Source: an uncultured Clostridia bacterium (GTDB lineage Bacteria > Bacillota > Clostridia > Peptostreptococcales > Anaerovoracaceae). Taken from it: DNA of 6,068 nucleotides. This document shows positions 1-6,068 of this stretch, piece after piece. A program made the position numbers and the translations under genes. The DNA is taken from the NCBI GenBank assembly GCA_934278965.1, contig CAKQWL010000248.1, positions 1 to 6,068 on the forward strand, read 5' to 3'. Within the stretch, counting starts at the first letter, position 1. Each line of letters opens with the position of its first letter. The notes under the pieces are model-generated. The model was given only the letters and a program-made list of their open reading frames with translations, made no database searches and had not been told where the DNA came from.

Positions 1-854
1 CCGCTAACCGAATGATCGAAGAATTCATGTTGGCGGCAAACGAAACCGTAGCAAAGCATTTTGCCTTTCTGCAAGTTCCTTTTTTGTATCGGGTGCATGA
101 AAAGCCGGATACGGCAAAGCTGGAGGAACTGCGTATTTTTCTGCGGGGATTCGGCATTTTGCTGAATGGAAACGCGGACAGTATTCATCCGAAGGTGCTG
201 GCAAACATTCTGGAAGAGATTAAGGGAACCTCTTACGAAAATGTGGTCAGTACGGTTCTGCTGCGTTCGATGCGGAAGGCGGTCTACGATACGGAGTGCC
301 TCGGGCATTTCGGCCTTTCTTTGAAGTATTACTGCCATTTCACTTCGCCGATCCGCCGTTATCCGGATTTGATGATCCACCGGATTATCAAAGAAACGCT
401 GCGGACTTTTCCGGAAAAGGCGCGCATCCAAAAGCTGACGCAGAAGACAGAAAAAGCGGCGGCACTCTCTTCGGATAATGAACGGAAGGCGGTAGAACTG
501 GAACGTGATGTGGAAAAGCTGAAAAAGGCGGAATATCTTTCGCATCACATTGGAGAGGAATTTGACGGTATTATCAGCGGTGTGACGGGGTACGGAATTT
601 ATGTTCAGCTGGAAAATACGATTGAGGGAATGGTACGCATCGAAACGCTTCACGACGATTACTATGATTATGAGCCGGAGAAGTATCGGCTGATCGGCAG
701 AGGCAGCGGAAACTGCTATACCCTGGGCGATCAGGTACGCATCCGTGTGACGGATGTTCGCAGCGAGGTGCGGGAGGTCGATTTTGCTTTATTGTCCGGA
801 AAAACAAGGGCGCTTCGAGAAAAACCGAATAACAAAAACAGAAAAAGAAAATAA
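1..854 (+). CDS. rnr: Ribonuclease R, C-terminal part (5' end outside the window)
   Basis: This is a cytoplasmic 3'-to-5' exoribonuclease of the RNB (RNase II/R) family, which degrades structured RNA. The frame is open from position 3, with A-N-R before the first in-window ATG at 12, so that ATG is internal and the gene starts upstream. About 283 residues are visible. The first part is the end of the RNB catalytic domain, with GHFGLSLKYYCHFTSPIRRYP followed by DLMIHR (motif core at 336-383). This is the family's hallmark segment near the active site. The metal-binding aspartates and cold-shock domains would lie before the window. From about 556 to 800 there is an S1 RNA-binding domain (GIISGVTGYGIYVQLENTIEG). 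The protein ends in a short Lys/Arg/Asn-rich tail, as is common in RNase R and unlike typical RNase II. No smpB follows, and the next gene is purL after 161 bp. No frameshift is visible. The family is certain; the RNase R rather than RNase II name rests on sequence resemblance and the basic tail. Confidence 0.95.
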   Translation, partial: ANRMIEEFMLAANETVAKHFAFLQVPFLYRVHEKPDTAKLEELRIFLRGFGILLNGNADSIHPKVLANILEEIKGTSYENVVSTVLLRSMRKAVYDTECLGHFGLSLKYYCHFTSPIRRYPDLMIHRIIKETLRTFPEKARIQKLTQKTEKAAALSSDNERKAVELERDVEKLKKAEYLSHHIGEEFDGIISGVTGYGIYVQLENTIEGMVRIETLHDDYYDYEPEKYRLIGRGSGNCYTLGDQVRIRVTDVRSEVREVDFALLSGKTRALREKPNNKNRKRK

Positions 855-893
855 AGTTCGGGATTTTACCGAGAAATTTTGAAATAAAGTCCG
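849..893 (+). repeat. Direct repeat AAATAAAGTYCG (two copies)
   Basis: AAATAAAGTTCG at 849-860 and AAATAAAGTCCG at 882-893 match at 11 of 12 positions and start 33 bp apart, about three helical turns. The first copy covers the rnr stop codon. The second is the left arm of the inverted repeat at 884-921, so the 10-mer ATAAAGTYCG occurs three times in 71 bp, twice direct and once inverted. The first copy could also pair with the right arm in RNA if a G-U pair is allowed, giving a competing fold in rnr transcripts. Spacing and clustering suggest protein half-sites, but this is inferred. Confidence 0.6.
853..865 (-). promoter_or_regulatory. PurBox-like sequence (candidate PurR site)
   Basis: Read on the minus strand this is AATCCCGAACTTT. 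It matches 12 of 13 positions of the Lactococcus/Bacillus-type PurBox as I remember it (AWWWCCGAACWWT), including the key CCGAAC core. It overlaps the rnr stop codon and lies about 40-50 bp upstream of the -35 element. That position could suit an activator or an upstream repressor contact. A PurR protein in this organism cannot be shown from the window, and one degenerate 13-mer in a small region is modest evidence. Confidence 0.35.
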
Positions 894-921
894 TATTTGC
901 TTGTGACAATGCGGACTTTAT
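884..921. repeat. Inverted repeat (14-bp arms, 10-bp loop) centred on the purL -35 element
   Basis: ATAAAGTCCGTATT at 884-897 is mirrored by AATGCGGACTTTAT at 908-921. The outer 10 bp of each arm are perfect complements, and the inner four positions continue with one G:T mismatch (G-U in RNA). The axis lies near 902-903, inside the putative -35 hexamer, and the right arm fills most of the -35/-10 spacer. The predicted purL transcript starts downstream of it, so for purL it can act only as DNA, for example as an operator. For rnr read-through RNA it would be a hairpin near the 3' end. No T-run follows the right arm, so it is not a canonical intrinsic terminator. The dyad is seen directly; the operator role is inference. 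Confidence 0.8.
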
Positions 922-929
922 GGTATTAT
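901..929 (+). promoter_or_regulatory. Sigma-A-type promoter of the pur operon
   Basis: The -35 hexamer is TTGTGA at 901-906 (4 of 6 to TTGACA). The spacer is exactly 17 bp. The -10 is TATTAT at 924-929 (5 of 6 to TATAAT), and TG at 921-922 gives an extended -10 (TGGTATTAT). The start of transcription is expected around 935-938, leaving a leader of about 80 nt before purL. It is the best promoter seen in the 161-bp gap. The inverted repeat at 884-921 overlaps the -35 and the spacer, so occupancy there would be expected to affect polymerase access. Confidence 0.7.
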
Positions 930-958
930 AAAGGCAGAACAAAGAAAGTGAACTCAAA

Positions 959-971
959 AAACACGAACAAT
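959..971 (+). promoter_or_regulatory. Weak PurBox-like sequence in the purL leader
   Basis: AAACACGAACAAT matches 11 of 13 positions of AWWWCCGAACWWT and keeps the CGAA core, but not the full CCGAAC. It lies downstream of the predicted transcription start and in the opposite orientation to the better match at 853-865. The roughly 90-bp separation is much wider than the 16-17 nt I recall between paired boxes in Bacillus subtilis. It may be chance in an A-rich leader. Confidence 0.2.
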
Positions 972-1003
972 ATATCATCAGAACGCGGGGAATATTCAGA
1001 AAG

Positions 1004-1010
1004 AAAGGTG
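1004..1010 (+). promoter_or_regulatory. Ribosome binding site of purL
   Basis: AAAGGTG, with AGGTG complementary to the 16S rRNA CACCT tail, ends 5 nt before the ATG at 1016. It is weaker than the AGGAGG-type sites before purE, purC and purF. No ATG, GTG or TTG lies in frame between the predicted transcription start and 1016, so this start is well fixed. Confidence 0.7.
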
Positions 1011-1015
1011 TAGAG

Positions 1016-4000
1016 ATGGTAAGACGCATTTATGTGGAGAAGAAGGAGGGCTTTAACGTTGAGGCAGCAGGGATCCTGAATGATCTGAAGGAAAACCTTC
1101 ATACCGAGGGTGTCACTTCCGTGCGCGTAATCAATCGTTACGATGTGGAAGGGATTTCGGACGAGACGTATGAAAGAGCAAGATGCACAGTGTTTGCAGA
1201 GCCGGCCGTGGATGTCGTATGTGACGAGAAAATTCCGGAGGGAGCGGGCTCTGTTTTTTTTGCGGTAGAATTCCTTCCGGGGCAATATGATCAGAGGGCG
1301 GACTCTGCGGCACAGTGTATTCGGCTTCTGGACCCGGAATCTGAAGCTGCTGTGCGTTTTGCGCGGATGATCGTACTGGACGGACAGGTGTCCGAAGAGG
1401 AGCTTGCGCAGATCAAGGCTTATCTGATCAATCCGGTGGATTCCCGGGAAGCGTCGCTGGAAAAGCCGGAGACGCTTGCGATGGAGATGGACGCGCCGCT
1501 TCCGGTGGAAACGATTGGTGGATTTTGCCGAATGACCGATAAAGAGCTGGGTGTTTTCGGAAAAGAAATGGGATTTGCGATGAGCGATGCGGACCTTCGC
1601 TTCGTTCGGGAGCACTTTGCTGAGAAGGAACAGCGGGATCCGACCGTTACGGAATTAAAGGTAATCGATACCTACTGGTCCGATCACTGCAGACATACGA
1701 CCTTTAATACAGTCATCACAGATGTGGAGTTTGAGAACGGAAATGGAAGCGGTATCGTTGAGGAGGCGTTCCGGGAGTATCTTGCGATGCGGGATGAGGT
1801 CTACGGAGAACGCGCAGGCGAAAAAGAAATCTGTCTGATGGATCTGGCGGTGATCGGCGCGAAGTATCTGAAGAAAAAAGGGATGCTGGACGACTTGGAT
1901 GAGTCGGACGAGATTAACGCGTGCAGTATCAAGGTCAAGGCCGAGGTAGACGGAGAGATCGAAGACTGGGTAGTGATGTTTAAAAACGAAACGCACAATC
2001 ACCCGACCGAAATCGAACCGTTCGGCGGTGCGGCGACCTGTCTCGGCGGTGCGATTCGGGACCCGCTTTCGGGACGCTCCTTTGTTTATCAGGCAATGCG
2101 TGTGACCGGTGCGGCAGATCCTCGGACACCGGTGTCCGAAACGCTGCACGGCAAACTGCCGCAGCGGAAAATTACGACAGAGGCTGCGGCGGGATATAGC
2201 TCTTACGGGAATCAAATCGGGCTTCCGACCGGGCAGGTCACAGAGATCTATGATCCGGGTTATGCTGCGAAGCGAATGGAGGTCGGCGCGGTAATCGGTG
2301 CCGCACCGGCGGATCATATCCGGCGTGAGACACCGGAACCGGGCGATCGAATCGTGCTGGTCGGCGGCAGGACAGGAAGAGACGGCTGCGGCGGCGCAAC
2401 CGGTTCATCAAAAGAGCATACGGAAGAATCGATCGAGACTTGCGGTTCGGAGGTTCAGAAAGGAAACGCGCTGACAGAACGGAATATCCAGAGAATGTTC
2501 CGGCGGAAAGAAGTGGCGCAGCTGATCAAGCGCTGCAATGATTTCGGGGCGGGAGGCGTGTCCGTCGCCATCGGCGAGCTGGCGGACAGCATCGATGTTT
2601 CGCTGGACAAAGTACCGAAAAAGTATGAAGGACTCGATGGAACGGAACTTGCGATTTCCGAATCGCAGGAACGGATGGCGGTTGTCATTGGAAAAGAAGA
2701 TGAAGAGCGGTTTATTGCTTACGCAAGAGAAGAAAACCTGGAGGCAACGACGGTTGCGGAGGTAACGGACAGCGGGCGGTTCCGAATGTTTTTCCGGGGA
2801 CAGAAGGTGCTGGATTTGGGAAGAGATTTTCTGAATACGAACGGCGTCAAGCAGCGGACGAAGGTTTTGGTTCGGGAGCCGGCCGAGAAGAAGTCGCTTT
2901 TCGCTTATGATCCGGAATCCAAGATTACGGATCTCCTGTCGGATCTGAATTGCTGCAGCCAGAAAGGACTGGTGGAACGCTTTGACAGTACAGTCGGAGG
3001 AAACACGATTTTAATGCCGCTCGGCGGAAAGCTCCAGCTGACACCGGCATGCGGAATGGCGGCGAAGCTTCCGACTGTGAATGTAAATACAACGACCTCC
3101 ACGCTGATGGCGTTTGGATTCGATCCGCAGCTTTCGGCGAAAAGTCCATATCACGGAGCGCTGTATGCGGTCATTGATTCTGTGACAAAGATTGCAGCAA
3201 TGGGAGGAGATATTTCAAAAGTAAGGCTTTCCTTCCAGGAATATTTTGAAAAAATGACAGAGGACCCGTCTGTGTGGGGTAAGCCGTTCTCCGCTTTGCT
3301 CGGTGCGCTGACGGCGCAGAGAAAACTCGGGATTCCGGCAATCGGAGGCAAGGACAGCATGTCCGGGACCTTTATGGACCTGCATGTTCCGCCGACCCTG
3401 ATCTCCTTCGCGGTCGGTATGGCAAATTCGGACCATATTCTTTCGCCGGAGTTCAAAAGAACAGACAGCCATATTGTTTATCTGACGCCGGGCAGAGATG
3501 AAAACGGCGTGATCGATTTTGAAAATTATATTGCCAATATGAAGCGTGTACGCCGTTTGGTAACGGAGAACAGTGTACTTTCGATCAATACGATCGGAAA
3601 AGGCGGTCTCTTTATTTCGCTGCTGAAAATGGCGGCGGGAAATTCAATCGGTGTAACGGTGGACGGTGTAACAGAAAGCGAACTTCGCCTTCCGGATTAC
3701 GGCGGACTGCTCCTTGAAATTGCGGGAGAAGAGGATGTTCAGGATTTGTTTGCCGAAACGACTTACAAAAAAATCGGAACAACCACCGAAAAGAAAACGA
3801 TCGAGATCAAGAGTGCCGGACTGGTGCTCGGACTGCATCAGGCAGTACGGGATTGGTGTGCGCCGCTGGAGAGTGTTTTCCCGACGAGAACGGCGGAATT
3901 TCGCTGCAAAAAAGACAGGACGGTCGTTCCGAAAATTTCTTATCACAAGCGATTTGAAACAGGTCCGGCTATCCGTACGGCAAAGCCGCGCGTATTGATT

Positions 4001-4780
4001 CCGACCTTCCCGGGGACGAACTGCGAGGTGGAGTCCAAGGCGACTTTTGAAGGGGTTGGCGCACTGGCGGATGTACATATCATCCGGAATATGACCAGCC
4101 ATGATTTGGAAGAATCCATTCGGGAAATGGAGAAAAAGATTCGGGAAAGTCAGATCGTCATGATTCCGGGAGGCTTCTCCGGCGGAGACGAACCGGACGG
4201 ATCGGCCAAGTTTATTACAGCGGTCTTCCGAAACCCGAGAATCAAGGACGCTGTGACGGAACTGCGGGAAGAAAGAGACGGGCTCATGCTCGGAATCTGC
4301 AACGGATTCCAGGCATTGATCAAGCTGGGACTTCTGCCGGGAGGAAAGATCGTCGAGATGACCGATGACAGCCCGACGCTGACCTATAATCGGATCGGAC
4401 GGCATCAGTCCCGCCTTGTGCGGACCCGGATCGCATCCGTGAAATCTCCGTGGCTTGCCGGTGTAAAGGTAGGCGATATTCATACCGTTGCGGTATCACA
4501 CGGCGAAGGCCGCCTGATTGCCGGAGTTCAGATCCAGGATGAGTTGATTAAAAACGGCCAGATCGCGACGCAGTATGTTGATTTGTCCGGGGAACCTTCG
4601 ATGGACATCGCCCACAATCCGAACGGCTCGGTTCTGGCGGCAGAAGGACTGCTTTCGCCGGATGGGCGCATTTTCGGTAAGATGGGACATTCCGAACGGT
4701 GGGCAATCAATGGATACCGAAATGTAGCGGGAAGCAAAGACCAGAGGATTTTCTCCTCCGGGGTAAATTACTTCAAATAA
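1016..4780 (+). CDS. purL: Phosphoribosylformylglycinamidine synthase, single-chain form
   Basis: PurL converts FGAR, ATP and glutamine to FGAM, the fourth step of cytoplasmic IMP synthesis. At 1254 residues it is the large fused form (E. coli about 1295), so PurS-like, synthetase and glutaminase parts are on one chain instead of separate PurS/PurQ/PurL as in Bacillus. The N-terminal 150 or so residues are the PurS-like region. DTYWSDHCRHTTF is at 218-230, FKNETHNHPTE at 322-332 and the Gly-rich VGGRTGRDG at 449-457. The second synthetase half carries GGKDSMSG at 777-784. A class I glutamine amidotransferase domain runs from about 990 to the end. Its likely triad is Cys1095 (GICNGFQ), His1225 and Glu1227 (GHSER). 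The N-terminus (VRRIYVEKKEGFNVEA) resembles the Clostridium/Streptococcus subgroup, sometimes called clade II, more than the proteobacterial one. All key motifs are intact. It is first in the operon behind the promoter at 901-929. Confidence 0.98.
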   Translation: MVRRIYVEKKEGFNVEAAGILNDLKENLHTEGVTSVRVINRYDVEGISDETYERARCTVFAEPAVDVVCDEKIPEGAGSVFFAVEFLPGQYDQRADSAAQCIRLLDPESEAAVRFARMIVLDGQVSEEELAQIKAYLINPVDSREASLEKPETLAMEMDAPLPVETIGGFCRMTDKELGVFGKEMGFAMSDADLRFVREHFAEKEQRDPTVTELKVIDTYWSDHCRHTTFNTVITDVEFENGNGSGIVEEAFREYLAMRDEVYGERAGEKEICLMDLAVIGAKYLKKKGMLDDLDESDEINACSIKVKAEVDGEIEDWVVMFKNETHNHPTEIEPFGGAATCLGGAIRDPLSGRSFVYQAMRVTGAADPRTPVSETLHGKLPQRKITTEAAAGYSSYGNQIGLPTGQVTEIYDPGYAAKRMEVGAVIGAAPADHIRRETPEPGDRIVLVGGRTGRDGCGGATGSSKEHTEESIETCGSEVQKGNALTERNIQRMFRRKEVAQLIKRCNDFGAGGVSVAIGELADSIDVSLDKVPKKYEGLDGTELAISESQERMAVVIGKEDEERFIAYAREENLEATTVAEVTDSGRFRMFFRGQKVLDLGRDFLNTNGVKQRTKVLVREPAEKKSLFAYDPESKITDLLSDLNCCSQKGLVERFDSTVGGNTILMPLGGKLQLTPACGMAAKLPTVNVNTTTSTLMAFGFDPQLSAKSPYHGALYAVIDSVTKIAAMGGDISKVRLSFQEYFEKMTEDPSVWGKPFSALLGALTAQRKLGIPAIGGKDSMSGTFMDLHVPPTLISFAVGMANSDHILSPEFKRTDSHIVYLTPGRDENGVIDFENYIANMKRVRRLVTENSVLSINTIGKGGLFISLLKMAAGNSIGVTVDGVTESELRLPDYGGLLLEIAGEEDVQDLFAETTYKKIGTTTEKKTIEIKSAGLVLGLHQAVRDWCAPLESVFPTRTAEFRCKKDRTVVPKISYHKRFETGPAIRTAKPRVLIPTFPGTNCEVESKATFEGVGALADVHIIRNMTSHDLEESIREMEKKIRESQIVMIPGGFSGGDEPDGSAKFITAVFRNPRIKDAVTELREERDGLMLGICNGFQALIKLGLLPGGKIVEMTDDSPTLTYNRIGRHQSRLVRTRIASVKSPWLAGVKVGDIHTVAVSHGEGRLIAGVQIQDELIKNGQIATQYVDLSGEPSMDIAHNPNGSVLAAEGLLSPDGRIFGKMGHSERWAINGYRNVAGSKDQRIFSSGVNYFK

Positions 4781-4786
4781 AGCGTA

Positions 4787-4797
4787 AAGGAGAGGTG
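4787..4797 (+). promoter_or_regulatory. Ribosome binding site that fixes the purE start
   Basis: AAGGAG at 4787-4792 runs straight into AGGTG at 4793-4797. Measured to the ATG at 4803 these lie 10 and 5 nt away, which is acceptable. For the alternative in-frame GTG at 4797, AAGGAG is only 4 nt away and AGGTG overlaps the codon itself. The ATG at 4803 is therefore preferred, and it also gives the usual PurE beginning MKAAIIMGS. Confidence 0.75.
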
Positions 4798-4802
4798 TGA
4801 GG

Positions 4803-5303
4803 ATGAAAGCAGCAATTATTATGGGAAGTCCGTCCGATTACCCGGTTGTGGAAAGAGCCGAAAGGATTTTTTCGGCATTCGGAATTGAGTATGAAACGAG
4901 AATCTTATCGGCGCATCGTACTCCGCGTGCTGTGGAAGAATTTGCAAGAACAGCGGAAGAAAGGGGATTTGAGGTGATTCTTGCCGCCGCGGGAAAGGCG
5001 GCGCACCTTGCCGGAGTGATTGCCGCAAGCACGCTGCTTCCGGTCATCGGGATCCCGGTGAAATCCAGTACTTTGGACGGTCTGGATTCGCTGCTCTCAA
5101 CCGTGCAGATGCCAAAGGGCGTGCCGGTTGCGACGGTTGCGATTGACGGAAGCGAGAATGCGGCGCTGCTGGCAGTGCAGATGATGGGAATGAAAGAACC
5201 GGATCTTCGCCGGAAGATCAGAGAATATAAGGAGCAGATGGAAAGAGATGTACTCGAGGCGGATGCGAAATTCCGTGAGAAAGAACAGGAGGTAACAAGG
5301 TGA
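4803..5303 (+). CDS. purE: N5-carboxyaminoimidazole ribonucleotide mutase / AIR carboxylase family (PurE)
   Basis: PurE forms CAIR, the substrate of PurC; in most bacteria it isomerises N5-CAIR made by PurK. The 166-residue length fits the family. The N-terminus IIMGSPSD (5-12) is the phosphate-binding loop, and SAHRTP (36-41) holds the conserved His38. [11 protein letters not shown] (61-71) is the second active-site loop, and [11 protein letters not shown] followed by [19 protein letters not shown] completes the pattern. Where E. coli has Gly-Gly-Ala-Ala-His this protein has Gly-Lys-Ala-Ala-His (Lys65). From memory this resembles clostridial PurE proteins. The C-terminal 35 or so residues are a charged helix. 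The upstream GTG at 4797 would add two residues and is less likely. It sits 22 bp after purL and overlaps purC by 4 bp. There is no purK next to it, so whether it uses N5-CAIR or AIR plus CO2 is open. Confidence 0.95.
   Translation: MKAAIIMGSPSDYPVVERAERIFSAFGIEYETRILSAHRTPRAVEEFARTAEERGFEVILAAAGKAAHLAGVIAASTLLPVIGIPVKSSTLDGLDSLLSTVQMPKGVPVATVAIDGSENAALLAVQMMGMKEPDLRRKIREYKEQMERDVLEADAKFREKEQEVTR
5287..5293 (+). promoter_or_regulatory. Ribosome binding site of purC, inside the purE end
   Basis: AGGAGGT is a near-perfect Shine-Dalgarno sequence, 6 nt before the GTG at 5300. It supports that non-ATG start over the next in-frame ATG at 5315, which would remove the conserved MKKLE beginning. It lies within the last codons of purE. 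Confidence 0.85.
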
Positions 5304-6004
5304 AAAAGCTGGAGATGATTTATGAGGGAAAGGCCAAAAAAGTCTTTCGTACCGATGATCCGAAACTGTACATTGTCGATTACAAAGATGATGCGACGGC
5401 TTTCAACGGTCAGAAAAAGGGACAGATTGCCGGAAAAGGCGTTGTGAACAATACAATGACCAATATCATTTTCCGGAAGATTGAAGAGAGAGGGGTGCCG
5501 ACCCATCTGGTTGAGCAGCTTTCCGAGCGCGAGACACTGGTTAAGGCTGTAAAAATTATTCCGCTCGAGGTGATTATCCGAAATGTAGCCGCGGGGTCCT
5601 TCTCCAAGCGTTACGGCGTGCCGGAGGGAACGCCGCTTGCAAAGACCGTACTGGAATTTTCTTATAAGAACGATGAACTCGGTGATCCGCTGATCAATGA
5701 TGACCATATCTTGGCGCTTGAAATCGCATCGCCGGAAGAATTGGAATCCGTTCGGAAATATGCCTATATCGTCAACGATGTCCTGAAAGAATTTTTCTTG
5801 GAGCGCGGACTGAAACTGATCGATTTTAAAAGCGAATTCGGTATCGCGGACGGACTCGTGATGCTGGCGGATGAGATTTCACCGGATACCTGCCGTCTCT
5901 GGGATGTGGAGACAAACGAAAAGATGGATAAGGACCGCTTCCGCCGGGATCTTGGCAATGTGGAAGAAACCTATATGGAAGTCTTCAGAAGAGTACAGGA
6001 GTAA
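5300..6004 (+). CDS. purC: Phosphoribosylaminoimidazole-succinocarboxamide synthase (SAICAR synthetase)
   Basis: PurC joins aspartate to CAIR with ATP to give SAICAR, the step right after PurE. It has 234 residues, close to the E. coli protein (237). The N-terminal YEGKAKKVF (8-16) is the ATP-binding loop. Other family segments are [42 protein letters not shown] (173-181) and ADEISPD (190-196). The last two carry acidic residues typical of the ATP/Mg site. The start is GTG, overlapping the purE stop as GTGA (5300-5303), a layout that favours translational coupling and matched amounts of the two consecutive enzymes. purF follows after 3 bp. Nothing is missing or broken. Confidence 0.97.
   Translation: MKKLEMIYEGKAKKVFRTDDPKLYIVDYKDDATAFNGQKKGQIAGKGVVNNTMTNIIFRKIEERGVPTHLVEQLSERETLVKAVKIIPLEVIIRNVAAGSFSKRYGVPEGTPLAKTVLEFSYKNDELGDPLINDDHILALEIASPEELESVRKYAYIVNDVLKEFFLERGLKLIDFKSEFGIADGLVMLADEISPDTCRLWDVETNEKMDKDRFRRDLGNVEETYMEVFRRVQE
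5997..6001 (+). promoter_or_regulatory. Ribosome binding site of purF
   Basis: AGGAG in the last codons of purC lies 6 nt before the ATG at 6008. It supports that start and continued translation of the same transcript. Confidence 0.8.
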
Positions 6005-6007
6005 GAG

Positions 6008-6068
6008 ATGAAAAACGAAATCAGGGAAGACTGCGGTGTTTTCGGGATCTTCAGCCCGGAGCCTTCCG
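6008..6068 (+). CDS. purF: Amidophosphoribosyltransferase, N-terminal fragment (3' end outside the window)
   Basis: PurF makes 5-phosphoribosylamine from PRPP and glutamine, the first committed step of purine synthesis. Only 20 residues are visible, beginning MKNEIREDCGVFGIF. The segment (E/D)-CGVFGI is the mature N-terminus of PurF, in which the Cys (residue 9 here) becomes the N-terminal glutaminase nucleophile after an 8-residue propeptide is removed. Bacillus-type PurF carries a similar short propeptide, whereas GlmS and AsnB start directly with Met-Cys. The frame is open to the window edge. The gene starts 3 bp after the purC stop, which agrees with the purE-purC-purF order common in Clostridia. 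The identification rests on this short segment plus context. Confidence 0.9.
   Translation, partial: MKNEIREDCGVFGIFSPEPS

Noticed and set aside
884..921. Intrinsic terminator of rnr
   Set aside because: The stem is good, but the downstream bases GGTATTATAAAGG contain no T-run and the hairpin overlaps the -35 and spacer of a good promoter. It is kept as an inverted repeat, not a terminator.
855..1015. Purine (guanine/adenine) or other riboswitch in the pur leader
   Set aside because: The predicted leader is only about 80 nt, A-rich and without a clear multi-stem fold or recognisable conserved aptamer core. No terminator or sequestering hairpin lies before purL.
926..1615. Minus-strand open frame running from the start of purL into the intergenic gap
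   Set aside because: It would end in the purL promoter and is antisense to the conserved N-terminus. The translation is Arg/His/Phe-rich without motifs, and it is judged a shadow frame.
3644..4483. Minus-strand open frame of 279 codons inside purL
   Set aside because: It is fully antisense to the conserved PurL glutaminase region and rich in Arg, His and Phe as expected from reversed codons. No family resemblance is seen.
4797..4799. GTG as the purE start codon
   Set aside because: It overlaps the ribosome binding site and leaves AAGGAG only 4 nt away. The ATG at 4803 has better spacing and gives the conserved N-terminus.
4838..5707. Long minus-strand open frame (289 codons) across purE and purC
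   Set aside because: It lies antisense to two well-identified enzymes, has a Ser/Ile-rich low-information translation with no recognisable domain, and crosses the gene junction. It is a shadow of codon bias.
1..6068. A novel defence, mobile or otherwise undescribed system
   Set aside because: All coding sequence is accounted for by RNase R and four purine synthesis genes. The only unexplained DNA is the 161-bp promoter region, and no foreign-looking gene, repeat array or integration site is seen.

Overview
This window looks like an ordinary chromosomal housekeeping segment from a Gram-positive anaerobe of the Bacillota, most likely class Clostridia. The assignment rests on three things: a single-chain PurL of the Clostridium/Streptococcus-like sequence type, strong AGGAGG-type ribosome binding sites on closely packed genes, and a low-spacing purL-purE-purC-purF order. 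Base composition is moderate, so this is not a very AT-rich Clostridium. I cannot name a species from the sequence alone.

Layout: positions 1-854 hold the 3' end of an RNase R gene (rnr) whose start lies before the window. Positions 855-1015 are a 161-bp AT-rich intergenic region. It contains a convincing sigma-A-type promoter, a 14-bp-arm inverted repeat centred on the -35 element, a further direct copy of the repeat arm, and two PurBox-like sequences. Positions 1016-6004 hold purL, purE and purC on the plus strand. purF begins at 6008 and runs out of the window.

The four pur genes encode de novo purine (IMP) synthesis enzymes and appear to form one operon. Gaps are 22 bp (purL-purE), a 4-bp overlap (purE-purC) and 3 bp (purC-purF). 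PurF makes phosphoribosylamine from PRPP and glutamine, PurL makes FGAM from FGAR, PurE forms CAIR, and PurC makes SAICAR. The promoter and its operator-like repeats just before purL are the likely control point.

I found no RNA gene, mobile element, CRISPR array, phage gene or evidence of a new multi-gene system. The points most worth a second look are the repeat-rich promoter region, the absence of purK beside purE together with a Lys in the PurE active-site loop, and the separation of rnr from its frequent partner smpB.
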